Shown here: positions 5,167 to 11,229 of the stretch, in pieces
Position numbering within the stretch: the stretch's first letter is position 1
How the letters are laid out: each line of letters begins with the position of its first letter
From: UBA11710 sp049287025
GTDB taxonomy: Bacteria > Patescibacteriota > Patescibacteriia > Magasanikbacterales > UBA922
DNA: 12,584 nt
Direction of reading: 5' to 3'
NCBI GenBank assembly: GCA_049287025.1
Contig: JBAQFA010000045.1
Coordinates: 1-12,584, forward strand
Notes under the pieces: model-generated
Told to the model about the DNA's origin: nothing
The model's input: only the letters and a program-made list of their open reading frames with translations
Databases searched by the model: none
Position numbers and translations under genes: made by a program

Positions 5167-5490
5167 ATGAAAGTCATCGAATTAGAAGTCAAAGAATTAA
5201 GATCAATTGGAAACTTTGAACATAGGGCATTCGGATTGAAAATTGCCCTTGATAGAGGTGAGAGCGTAGCGGAAACGCTTGAAGCAATGGATGCATTTGT
5301 AAAGTTGGAAGTCGATAATTCAATCCGTACCAGAGTAAAACAAGCGCGTAGGAATCTTGAAACAATTACAGATCACGAAGATTTCAACTACACGGAAGCA
5401 TTAAGAGTGCTTGAACAATACGAACCATTAATTAAACTTGCAGAAAAAGTTGGTTATAAGCCGTGAATGCTTTGCGAGCGTCCGTGTTGC
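5097..5490. repeat. Split inverted repeats bracketing one gene
   Basis: A 13-bp sequence, GCAACACGGACGC at 5097-5109, recurs as its exact reverse complement at 5478-5490. A second 9-bp block, ATTCACGGC at 5132-5140, recurs as its reverse complement at 5460-5468. The order is the same from outside inward on both sides, but the spacer between blocks is 22 bases on the left and 9 on the right. The inner right block includes the stop codon of the enclosed gene. This resembles the ends of a small cassette or non-autonomous element; no target-site duplication was established. Confidence 0.5.
5167..5466 (+). CDS. Small orphan protein inside inverted repeats
   Basis: A 99-residue product. It opens with a strand (Met-Lys-Val-Ile-Glu-Leu-Glu-Val), then Gly-Asn-Phe-Glu-His-Arg-Ala-Phe-Gly-Leu-Lys-Ile-Ala-Leu-Asp-Arg-Gly-Glu-Ser, then helices. 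The order of Phe-Glu, a beta-hairpin, a Gly-Glu turn, then a helix containing Ala-Met-Asp-Ala-Phe-Val recalls small uncharacterised phage and plasmid proteins of the GEDPEEAL-helix type; I know no function for them. AAAGG upstream supports the ATG. It is enclosed by the inverted repeats described separately, so it could have arrived as a unit. Confidence 0.7.
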   Translation: MKVIELEVKELRSIGNFEHRAFGLKIALDRGESVAETLEAMDAFVKLEVDNSIRTRVKQARRNLETITDHEDFNYTEALRVLEQYEPLIKLAEKVGYKP

Positions 5491-5542
5491 ATTCATTAGA
5501 ACTCACAACAAAAAAACATAATAGATATAAGGATAGAACGAT

Positions 5543-6367
5543 ATGGACACTCAGCGGATTTTGAGTGATATGAAACGAGAGATCAGCATTCGGGAGCTGT
5601 CGGAGAAGACATACGACAGTTACGCGGCGGCGATGAAGCATTTCTTCTTGTATTTCAAAGAGAAGGATCATCCAACCCATATCAGCAATGCCGAGTTGAA
5701 GAACTTTATGGAGTGGGTAAAGAAGGAAGTATCAGTGAGTACAAAGCGTTCATGTCTCTTCGCTCTATTGTTTTACTATAAACGGATTGAGAACCAACCG
5801 AATAAGCTGCGAGGGATTGAACTTGAACGATGGTCGAGGAAGATTCCGGTTGTGAAATCGCGTGAAGAGATCCTTTCATCGTTTCAAGCGATTACGGATC
5901 CAAAGGAGAAAGCGGTTGTTGCGCTGATATATTCAACCGGTGTTCGGCTGATGGAAGCGTGCAAGATCCAGATGAAGGATATCGATCGGTCGAGAATGTG
6001 CATTTATATTCGACGCGGGAAGGGTGGAAAGGATCGTATTGTTCCGATGGGGAAAGAGCTGCTGGAATATCTCACCGCACATTGGAGGGCATTACCGGCC
6101 GATCAGAAACATTCAGAGTTTCTTTTCCCGGGGAAGAAGATGGGGAATTATATTTCTAAGTCGACGGTATCTCGGATTATAAATGAAAGAATGAATGCAA
6201 ATCCGCATTTACTGCGTCACTCGTTTGCAACGCACCTGCTTGAGAATGGAACAGATCTGAAGATTGTGGCTGATATGTTGGGTCACGAAGATATTTCGAC
6301 AACACAAATTTACACTCACACGTCGCTGAATTTAATGCAGAGACAGAAGAATCTTTTAGCGGCGTAA
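5543..6367 (+). CDS. Tyrosine recombinase / integrase
   Basis: A 274-residue site-specific recombinase of the phage integrase/Xer family. Residues about 10 to 85 are the helical SAM-like core-binding domain, and 105 to 265 the catalytic domain. All six active-site positions are present: Arg135 (Ser-Thr-Gly-Val-Arg), Lys163 (Gly-Gly-Lys-Asp-Arg), His222 and Arg225 (His-Leu-Leu-Arg-His-Ser-Phe-Ala-Thr-His), His248 (Leu-Gly-His) and nucleophile Tyr257 (Gln-Ile-Tyr-Thr-His). Its length and lack of an N-terminal arm-binding domain are closer to XerC/XerD than to lambda Int, so it may use short core sites. AAGGA at 5529-5533 supports the start. The 151 bases behind it are a natural place for an attachment site. 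The excisionase-like gene is about 4 kb upstream. Confidence 0.93.
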   Translation: MDTQRILSDMKREISIRELSEKTYDSYAAAMKHFFLYFKEKDHPTHISNAELKNFMEWVKKEVSVSTKRSCLFALLFYYKRIENQPNKLRGIELERWSRKIPVVKSREEILSSFQAITDPKEKAVVALIYSTGVRLMEACKIQMKDIDRSRMCIYIRRGKGGKDRIVPMGKELLEYLTAHWRALPADQKHSEFLFPGKKMGNYISKSTVSRIINERMNANPHLLRHSFATHLLENGTDLKIVADMLGHEDISTTQIYTHTSLNLMQRQKNLLAA

Positions 6368-6518
6368 GAATTTCTCCATCACTCTAACGACGGTGGGAAA
6401 AACGGATGCACGAGCCGTGAATCGTGAAGTCTGGAAACGCCAGGCGAACAGTAACTTATAGGAACGAGCATCGGGGGCGTAACAGCCCCCGGGACTCGAA
6501 AGCATAACGGGAGGGACT
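6368..6518. other. Non-coding segment behind the integrase with strong hairpin; possible attachment site or structured RNA
   Basis: No gene fits here. CGGGGGC at 6472-6478 pairs perfectly with GCCCCCG at 6485-6491 around a six-base loop; no T-run follows, so it is not a standard terminator. Smaller pairings occur upstream (CACGA with TCGTG near 6409-6427, CTGG with CCAG near 6431-6443). On the minus strand, 6486-6500 reads like the T-loop and following stem of a tRNA 3' end (TTCGAGTCCCGG), which is where many integrases recombine. The GGGAGG before the gene at 6519 closes the segment. Confidence 0.4.
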
Positions 6519-6920
6519 ATGGCAATACCAAATGAACAAGTGAGAGAGCAGATACGAACATTAATTCTTGCCGGTGAAAAGAACGCAGCGATTCAGGCAA
6601 AGTTTGCGGGACAATGTGAATATAAAGATATCGTGAATATAAAAACACGATTAAAAGCAGAAGGTCTTATTGTCGGGAAAACTCCATCGGTGGCAATTAA
6701 AGACGGTGGCAGCAATGGCAAAAAATACAAAAAAGGTACGGACGAATTCCAATTTGCGGTTGTGAAGGAAATAAAACAAGTGTCGTCTGACATAGAACGA
6801 ATGAACAGGCTTGCAGAAGTGTATGATAGCAAGAATTCAGAGTTTGCAGCATTCCTTGAAACGAAGATCCAAAAGGAGACAAAAAAATTAACAATGCTTC
6901 AAGATTTCCAAAAGCAATAA
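6519..6920 (+). CDS. Small protein with a possible N-terminal helix-turn-helix
   Basis: A 133-residue product. Residues about 5 to 52 (Gln-Val-Arg-Glu-Gln-Ile-Arg-Thr-Leu-Ile-Leu-Ala-Gly-Glu-Lys, Ala-Ala-Ile-Gln, then Ile-Lys-Thr-Arg-Leu-Lys-Ala-Glu-Gly-Leu-Ile-Val) are spaced like a helix-turn-helix with a following short strand. A Gly/Lys-rich linker (about 62 to 73) leads to a long charged helix (78 to 133) that may be a coiled coil. A GGGAGGGA at 6509-6516 gives a strong start. It shares the 11-base leader ATAACGGGAGG with the next gene, implying co-expression. It might partner the ParB-like protein, but no family is recognised. Confidence 0.65.
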   Translation: MAIPNEQVREQIRTLILAGEKNAAIQAKFAGQCEYKDIVNIKTRLKAEGLIVGKTPSVAIKDGGSNGKKYKKGTDEFQFAVVKEIKQVSSDIERMNRLAEVYDSKNSEFAAFLETKIQKETKKLTMLQDFQKQ

Positions 6921-6944
6921 TATTAACCTATAACGGGAGGAACA

Positions 6945-8507
6945 ATGGACATTAAGAAATATTTACCGATCGATATTAAGATCATCACGGCAAGCAAAAC
7001 GAATCCGAGAACGCAATTCCCGGAGAATGAAATAGCGGAACTTGCAGAATCCATCACGAAGAACGGTCAGCAGCTGCCGATCGTAGTGCGCGAAATTGGT
7101 GAAAAGAAATATGAGCTGGTGGATGGTGAACGAAGACTGCGGGCCTGTAAGTTTGCAAAGATTGAAACGATCAATGCAGAAGTGCGGGAGATGACCGACG
7201 TTGAAGTATTGAAGTATCAATTGATGACATTTCTGCACAGCAAGAACATTACACCGCTGGACGAAGCGAAGAGTCTGTTGAATCTTTCGAAGATGGGACT
7301 CTCTCCGGAACAGATTGCGGGTGAAGTTGCGAAGGATGTTACGCACGTTATCCGATATCTGCGATTGTTGAAGTTGATTCCGGAAGCGATGAAAGATTTT
7401 AGTACCGGGAAGCTGCCGCTTGCGCACGCGCTGGAAATATGCCGGCTGCAGCCGTTCGATCAGGAGAAGGCTATGGAATATACGATGGGAGATTTTTACG
7501 AAACTGATCAGGCGCGCAGTATATCGGATGTGAAGGATTATATTTTTCAACAGATCCATTTAGATCTTCGGAAGATATCATTCAGCAAAACAGATCCACA
7601 TCTTTTACCGAAAGCGGGTGCGTGCACAATGTGTGTGAAGAGATCGGGATTTAACGCCGGTCTTTTCCCGGACATTCAATTGAAGGATACGTGCACGGAC
7701 CCGGCGTGTTTTAAGGAAAAGATTGAAGCGCATATCTCTGCAGAGAAAGCATCGATCAAGGCGAAGGATCTGAAAGTGATTGAGATTGCTACCGGGTATA
7801 ACAAGCCGAAGGATCACCCGCAGTCGATCACGAATCGATCGTATAAAGAGATTAAGGGGAAGCCGTGCAAGTATGCAATTATGGGAATCGCGGTTGATGG
7901 AAGCACGATCGGAAAATCGATACAGATCTGCAATAACAAGGAGTGTTCGCAGCATTGGGGAGTGAAGCAGAATTCAGGAGTCAGAAGTCAGAAGCCAGAA
8001 AAGGCAAAGACTCCTGAGCAGGTGGAGAAAGCCCGCATTGCGAAGTTAAAGGAAGAGATGCAAGCGGATATTGAGAATAAAACAATTGAACAATTGTATG
8101 CTATTCTTCCAGATCACATTCCTTCAATTCTCAATAAAACTGGCTACGCATATATTGTAAAGTCATTGATGGATCGATGGTATGTTGCGGATGATGTGAG
8201 GGAAATATTCAAGCTCAAAAAGAATCAGAAGTATGATAAACTTCCTCCAAAGAAGTTAATATCGATATTGCACTTTGCAGCATTCCTCAATTTGAAGGAT
8301 GGCAACGAAGAGGAGGCGATTCTTGAAGCAGCAAAACTGTGGAAGGTGAACATCGAAAAAGTGCGGAAGGAAACGACTGAGATTGTAAAGCTGGAATATG
8401 CAGAGAAGATGAAACCGGTGGAAGTGCAGAATGAAAAGGGTGAAGTTACAAGTAAGAAAGGATCACTGGCATTGCCGGAGAAGGAAAGTGAAGAGGTGGA
8501 AGAATGA
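6945..8507 (+). CDS. ParB/Spo0J-family protein with cysteine-rich insert
   Basis: A 520-residue ParB-like protein. The N-terminal nuclease/CTPase-like fold shows Asn20-Pro-Arg22, a Glu-Leu-Ala-Glu-Ser-Ile-x-x-Asn-Gly-Gln segment and the box II motif Gly61-Glu-Arg-Arg-Leu-Arg-Ala67; residues 99 to 108 (Ser-Lys-Asn-Ile-Thr-Pro-Leu-Asp-Glu-Ala) match box III. A helix-turn-helix follows at about 118 to 143. Cys227-x2-Cys230 with Cys250-x4-Cys255, and Cys308 with Cys329-x4-Cys334-x2-His337, could bind one or two zinc ions, a feature I associate with phage and integrative-element ParB relatives. The C-terminal 170 residues are charged and helical. No ParA is present, so classical plasmid partition is unlikely. 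GGGAGG at 6935-6940 gives a strong start. An in-frame heptamer repeat interrupts the linker near residues 344 to 353. Confidence 0.88.
   Translation: MDIKKYLPIDIKIITASKTNPRTQFPENEIAELAESITKNGQQLPIVVREIGEKKYELVDGERRLRACKFAKIETINAEVREMTDVEVLKYQLMTFLHSKNITPLDEAKSLLNLSKMGLSPEQIAGEVAKDVTHVIRYLRLLKLIPEAMKDFSTGKLPLAHALEICRLQPFDQEKAMEYTMGDFYETDQARSISDVKDYIFQQIHLDLRKISFSKTDPHLLPKAGACTMCVKRSGFNAGLFPDIQLKDTCTDPACFKEKIEAHISAEKASIKAKDLKVIEIATGYNKPKDHPQSITNRSYKEIKGKPCKYAIMGIAVDGSTIGKSIQICNNKECSQHWGVKQNSGVRSQKPEKAKTPEQVEKARIAKLKEEMQADIENKTIEQLYAILPDHIPSILNKTGYAYIVKSLMDRWYVADDVREIFKLKKNQKYDKLPPKKLISILHFAAFLNLKDGNEEEAILEAAKLWKVNIEKVRKETTEIVKLEYAEKMKPVEVQNEKGEVTSKKGSLALPEKESEEVEE
7975..8002. repeat. Tandem heptanucleotide repeat inside the ParB-like gene
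   Basis: Four adjacent heptamers follow the pattern CAGRAGY: CAGGAGT, CAGAAGT, CAGAAGC and a degenerate CAGAAAA. They encode a polar linker (Ser-Gly-Val-Arg-Ser-Gln-Lys-Pro-Glu-Lys) between the cysteine cluster and the C-terminal helices. Similar CAGAAGT heptamers occur as short tandem repeats in several bacterial genomes. Four seven-base units add 28 bases, so the reading frame must have been restored by flanking changes if they were inserted. Confidence 0.65.
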
Positions 8508-8923
8508 GACTGGCAACGATAGAACGATCGATTGAATTTCCGCTGAGCGACGGACGTTTGGCGGAAATTGCTAGGGAGATATCGGAGAATCTGAACGAGG
8601 TGAATGTTTTGGAAGAGCAGTTTGAAGCGGCGAAGGAAGCGAAAAAAGCAGTCCCGGCAAAGATGCAGCACGTTCGAGAATTGGGGAATTTCATTCGGAA
8701 CGGTGCGGAACGTAAGGATGTTATCTGCGAGATCCATTATGACACTCCGGAAATTGGAGTAAAGCAAATTGTGCGAACCGATACCGGCGAAGTGGTTGAG
8801 ACGTTGGAGATGACCGACGAAGAGCTGCAGGGAGATCTCTTTATTGATGGGAAGGGGAAACTGTCTCTTCCCGATCCACCGGAAGAACCGACTGGTGATG
8901 AACCGAGAGAACCGGAAGAGTAA
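8504..8923 (+). CDS. Phage-type orphan protein, helical with acidic tail
   Basis: A 139-residue product with an ATGA overlap to the ParB-like gene and a GAGGTGGA ribosome binding site at 8492-8499. Residues about 18 to 60 form a long charged helix (Glu/Ala/Lys-rich, likely coiled coil). Then come strands ending in Val-Arg-Thr-Asp-Thr-Gly-Glu-Val-Val-Glu-Thr and Met-Thr-Asp-Glu-Glu-Leu-Gln. That Thr-Gly-Glu-Val-Val/Met-Thr-x-Glu-Glu pair is one I recall from uncharacterised early phage proteins. The last 25 residues are Pro/Glu-rich and probably disordered. Tight coupling suggests it works with the ParB-like protein. Confidence 0.7.
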   Translation: MRLATIERSIEFPLSDGRLAEIAREISENLNEVNVLEEQFEAAKEAKKAVPAKMQHVRELGNFIRNGAERKDVICEIHYDTPEIGVKQIVRTDTGEVVETLEMTDEELQGDLFIDGKGKLSLPDPPEEPTGDEPREPEE

Positions 8924-9216
8924 TGAGTGATCGGTATTCATCGGACAAGCCGAGCGCGCAGAAGTCTTTGGAGATTCAAGTTCAATTTGTTCTTGATAAT
9001 CTAAAGTGGCTGCGGAAGGTAGACAAGAATGGGTATTATGAAAAACGAATTGAGGAATTGAAGCATCGGGTGTTTACAAAAACGATGCTTTATCCTAACG
9101 AGAAGAAGACGATCGATGATGCTGTTGAACTTGTGTACCGCGGTTACGGGTTGGAAGATGCAAAAGTGACTGCTCACGTTCGGCGGCGGCGGGGCGTTCG
9201 ATATGGGAAAGCATAG
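8923..9216 (+). CDS. Small basic protein of unknown function
   Basis: A 97-residue product sharing one base with the upstream stop (TAATG). I recognise no family. The sequence is mostly helical (two amphipathic helices around residues 13 to 30 and 38 to 52, another near 62 to 75) and ends in an Arg-rich tail, Val-Arg-Arg-Arg-Arg-Gly-Val-Arg, which could contact nucleic acid. It is followed by a 52-base gap containing a perfect palindrome before the next gene. Confidence 0.65.
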   Translation: MSDRYSSDKPSAQKSLEIQVQFVLDNLKWLRKVDKNGYYEKRIEELKHRVFTKTMLYPNEKKTIDDAVELVYRGYGLEDAKVTAHVRRRRGVRYGKA

Positions 9217-9240
9217 ATTGACAAACAGAAATTTATCATA

Positions 9241-9256
9241 GCGCAATTGATTGCGC
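9241..9256. promoter_or_regulatory. Perfect 7-2-7 palindrome before a gene; operator or ParB-site candidate
   Basis: GCGCAAT at 9241-9247 and ATTGCGC at 9250-9256 form a perfect inverted repeat with a two-base centre, 16 bases in all. It is directly followed by the GGAAAGAG ribosome binding site and the ATG at 9269. The very short loop favours a dimer-binding DNA site over an RNA hairpin. Sixteen bases is the length of chromosomal parS, and a ParB-like gene ends about 730 bases upstream, but the sequence is not parS. Confidence 0.45.
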
Positions 9257-9268
9257 GGAAAGAGTGCA

Positions 9269-9721
9269 ATGAATATTAAAAATTATACTTCTTCAGTGCC
9301 GGTGGAACGGAGTGTTTCGCTGATTGAACACGAACTTGTTCGCGCCGGGGCTCAACATATTGCAAAGAGTTATGATCAAAAAGGGAATTTAGAAGGAATT
9401 ATGTTTCAGCTGTCAAGCAATGGTATGCCGATTACGTTTCAACTTCCGGCAAAGTGGAAGCAATGTTTTAAGATGATGATGCAGGAAGTGCGAAGACCGA
9501 AGCCGACAACAGAAGAAACAGTTACACTGCAAGCTCAACGGACAGCGTGGAAGATTCTCTATGATTGGGTAACGATACAGGTATCGATGATTAAACTGGA
9601 ACAGGCAGAAGTGATAGAAGTATTCCTTCCATATATGTTTAACGTGAAGGAACAAAAGACGTTTTTTGAAATTGCAAAAGAAAAGAACTTCAAAGGACTA
9701 TTAGGAACCGGCAAAGAATGA
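9269..9721 (+). CDS. Conserved phage protein of unknown function
   Basis: A 150-residue product from the ATG at 9269, preceded by GGAAAGAG at 9257-9264. An upstream in-frame TTG at 9251 lies inside the palindrome and is unlikely to be used. Residues 4 to 30 (Asn-Tyr-Thr-Ser-Ser-Val-Pro-Val-Glu-Arg-Ser, Glu-His-Glu-Leu-Val-Arg-Ala-Gly-Ala), Phe-Gln-Leu-Pro-Ala near 57 to 61, and Arg-Thr-Ala-Trp-Lys-Ile-Leu-x-Asp-Trp with Phe-Leu-Pro-Tyr (91 to 122) match a family I remember as common and uncharacterised in tailed-phage early regions. The first half is strands, the second long helices. No enzymatic motif is visible. Its stop overlaps the next start (ATGA). Confidence 0.75.
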   Translation: MNIKNYTSSVPVERSVSLIEHELVRAGAQHIAKSYDQKGNLEGIMFQLSSNGMPITFQLPAKWKQCFKMMMQEVRRPKPTTEETVTLQAQRTAWKILYDWVTIQVSMIKLEQAEVIEVFLPYMFNVKEQKTFFEIAKEKNFKGLLGTGKE

Positions 9722-10143
9722 TCACACTGAGCGAAGCATACAAAGTATGGCTGAAACGATATCCAACGTGGAAGATGGAACGAAGGGTGAACGGATTGGA
9801 AGGATTCGTGCTGATGGATTCAGTCAGTCAGCGGCGAAAGATATTTCTTTTTGTCCGATGCGAGATGGTGACGTCACGAGATCCGATGACGCAGCAGATT
9901 GCGCTTGGTCAAGTGGTAATTGACGCGTGTTTGATGAGAAAGATACCAGTGATTGTTGCGTTTCGGGACCATCTATACGATATCAATCTTGAACGGCTGC
10001 TGCAGACGAAGCCGCATCGATCAACGCAATATGATGAACCGCATTATTTAACAACGCTTGCGAATTGTTCGGCGGTGGATATCACAAATGGATATCCCCG
10101 GCCGGCAGTGAAGCAAGAAGAAATATTTGGAGAGAAGCAATGA
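9718..10143 (+). CDS. Protein of unknown function, alpha/beta
   Basis: A 141-residue product in an ATGA overlap with both neighbours. The middle alternates strands and helices: Lys-Ile-Phe-Leu-Phe-Val-Arg-Cys-Glu, Ala-Leu-Gly-Gln-Val-Val-Ile-Asp-Ala-Cys, Ile-Pro-Val-Ile-Val-Ala-Phe. This resembles a small Rossmann-like or nuclease-like fold. An Asp/Glu-x-Lys catalytic signature is not evident, so I do not assign an activity. The C-terminal 25 residues are polar. It lies between the conserved phage orphan and the ASCH-like gene in one operon. Confidence 0.65.
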   Translation: MITLSEAYKVWLKRYPTWKMERRVNGLEGFVLMDSVSQRRKIFLFVRCEMVTSRDPMTQQIALGQVVIDACLMRKIPVIVAFRDHLYDINLERLLQTKPHRSTQYDEPHYLTTLANCSAVDITNGYPRPAVKQEEIFGEKQ

Positions 10144-10745
10144 AAGAACGACCGATACTTTTTAGCACTCCAATGGTTCAGGCAATTCTCGAAGGTCGGA
10201 AGACAATGACGCGGAGAGTGGTGAAGCCACAGCCTGTCGAGGTGAAAAGATATGGAACGAGGCTTGGCAGAGTGACAGTTTCAAGAAGATCATCACTTAT
10301 GATCGAACTTAAAAACAGAGAAAGGGCAGAACCCGGTTCACCCGCACATTGCGAAGAGTGCCCTTACGGAACAATCGGAGATAGACTTTGGGTACGGGAA
10401 ACATTCTTTGATAACCTTGGAGATGATTTTCTTGGGATAAATAGTCGCTGGATATATCGCGCAGACGGAGAGATCAATAAACAGTTTGAAGATACCGAAG
10501 GATTCACCGGATGGAAACCATCGATCTTCATGCCTCGATCGGCTTCCCGCATCACGCTTGAATTAACAAATGTGTGGGTAGAACAATTGTGGGATATAAC
10601 TACAACGGATTGTTTTAAGGAAGGAATTCCTTTAACAGTATCGGCACCGACACAGCAATATTCCATTTTGTGGGAAGAAATAAACGGTAAAAATTCTTGG
10701 GCTGTCAATCCGTGGGTATGGGTAATTGAATTTAAGAGAGTATAG
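10140..10745 (+). CDS. ASCH-like phage protein
   Basis: A 201-residue product matching the widespread phage ASCH-like/YqfB-type pattern. It has Arg4-Pro-Ile-Leu-Phe-Ser-Thr-Pro-Met-Val, Glu18-Gly-Arg-Lys-Thr-Met-Thr-Arg-Arg26, Cys71/Cys74 before Gly-x-x-Gly80-Asp-Arg-Leu-Trp-Val-Arg-Glu87, Lys127-Pro-Ser-Ile-Phe-Met-Pro-Arg-x-Ala-Ser-Arg-Ile, and the closing Trp-Glu-x-Ile-Asn-Gly then Asn-Pro-Trp-Val-Trp-Val. ASCH folds resemble PUA domains and are linked to RNA or modified-nucleoside binding. In phages they lie in early operons, and the exact role is usually not known. The start at 10140 overlaps the previous stop (ATGA); a TTG at 10065 would extend it into the upstream gene and lacks support. 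Confidence 0.85.
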   Translation: MKERPILFSTPMVQAILEGRKTMTRRVVKPQPVEVKRYGTRLGRVTVSRRSSLMIELKNRERAEPGSPAHCEECPYGTIGDRLWVRETFFDNLGDDFLGINSRWIYRADGEINKQFEDTEGFTGWKPSIFMPRSASRITLELTNVWVEQLWDITTTDCFKEGIPLTVSAPTQQYSILWEEINGKNSWAVNPWVWVIEFKRV

Positions 10746-10750
10746 AAATA

Positions 10751-10804
10751 ATGCAGGGAAACGGTGACCCGAACGGAATCCCACCAATTATGAAAGCTGA
10801 TTAA
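10751..10804 (+). CDS. 17-codon mini-frame coupled to the HNH gene, doubtful
   Basis: A 17-residue frame (Met-Gln-Gly-Asn-Gly-Asp-Pro-Asn-Gly...) with a GAGAG purine stretch upstream; its TAA overlaps the ATG of the HNH gene by one base. The HNH gene has no ribosome binding site of its own, so translation of this mini-frame could deliver ribosomes to it. It may equally be a chance frame in the 58-base gap. Confidence 0.25.
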   Translation: MQGNGDPNGIPPIMKAD

Positions 10805-11229
10805 TGCCGATCGATTACAAAGAATATCCAGATAATTGGAAGCAAATATCGCAGCGCATTCGTTCTGAACGTGCAGGTAATGCGTGCGAACAATGCGGAT
10901 TAGTGAATGGACAGATTATTGTGCGGAACAAGAACGGATCGTATCGGAAGATCTGCGGAACCGAATATGATATGATTCACTCAAAAGTTAGAAATGGATA
11001 TTCTCATTCCGGTGCATTAAAGCGATTGGGATTTACTCGGATTGTGTTGACGGTCGCACATTTGAACCACATTAAAAGTGATTGCAGAGAAGAAAATTTG
11101 AAAGCATTATGCCAGGCCTGTCATTTGAAGCTGGATCTTCCACAGCACATCTTCAATCGGAAGTATGGAAGGAAGGCAAGGGAGAACAATTTATCACTTT
11201 TCGCAGTGTCTCACGGTGAGACGAAATGA
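10804..11229 (+). CDS. HNH endonuclease family protein
   Basis: A 141-residue HNH protein with the expected residues in place: Cys28-x2-Cys31 and Cys103-x2-Cys106 for zinc, Ala-His86-Leu-Asn-His89 as the histidine strand, Asn98-Leu before Ala-Leu-Cys-Gln-Ala-Cys-His107, and a Leu-Asp-Leu-Pro tail. An insert of about 45 residues between the first Cys pair and the His strand contains Cys51. This layout matches phage-encoded HNH proteins often found near packaging genes; single-domain HNH nucleases assist terminase in HK97-like phages, but no terminase is seen here. It lies at the end of the early operon, before the 221-bp gap. No separate ribosome binding site is visible. Confidence 0.85.
   Translation: MPIDYKEYPDNWKQISQRIRSERAGNACEQCGLVNGQIIVRNKNGSYRKICGTEYDMIHSKVRNGYSHSGALKRLGFTRIVLTVAHLNHIKSDCREENLKALCQACHLKLDLPQHIFNRKYGRKARENNLSLFAVSHGETK

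Noticed and set aside
4991..5490. Integron-type attC sites and cassette array
   Set aside because: The structure is suggestive, but the conserved GTTRRRY and RYYYAAC core sites are absent and the neighbouring recombinase does not show an obvious IntI-specific insert.
6472..6491. Intrinsic terminator after the integrase
   Set aside because: The stem is strong, but the bases after it are GGACTCGAAAG with no T-run, so it is described as a hairpin only.
10065..10139. TTG at 10065 as start of the ASCH-like protein
   Set aside because: It would overlap the upstream gene by 79 bases. The family motif begins right after the ATG at 10140, which has the usual ATGA overlap.
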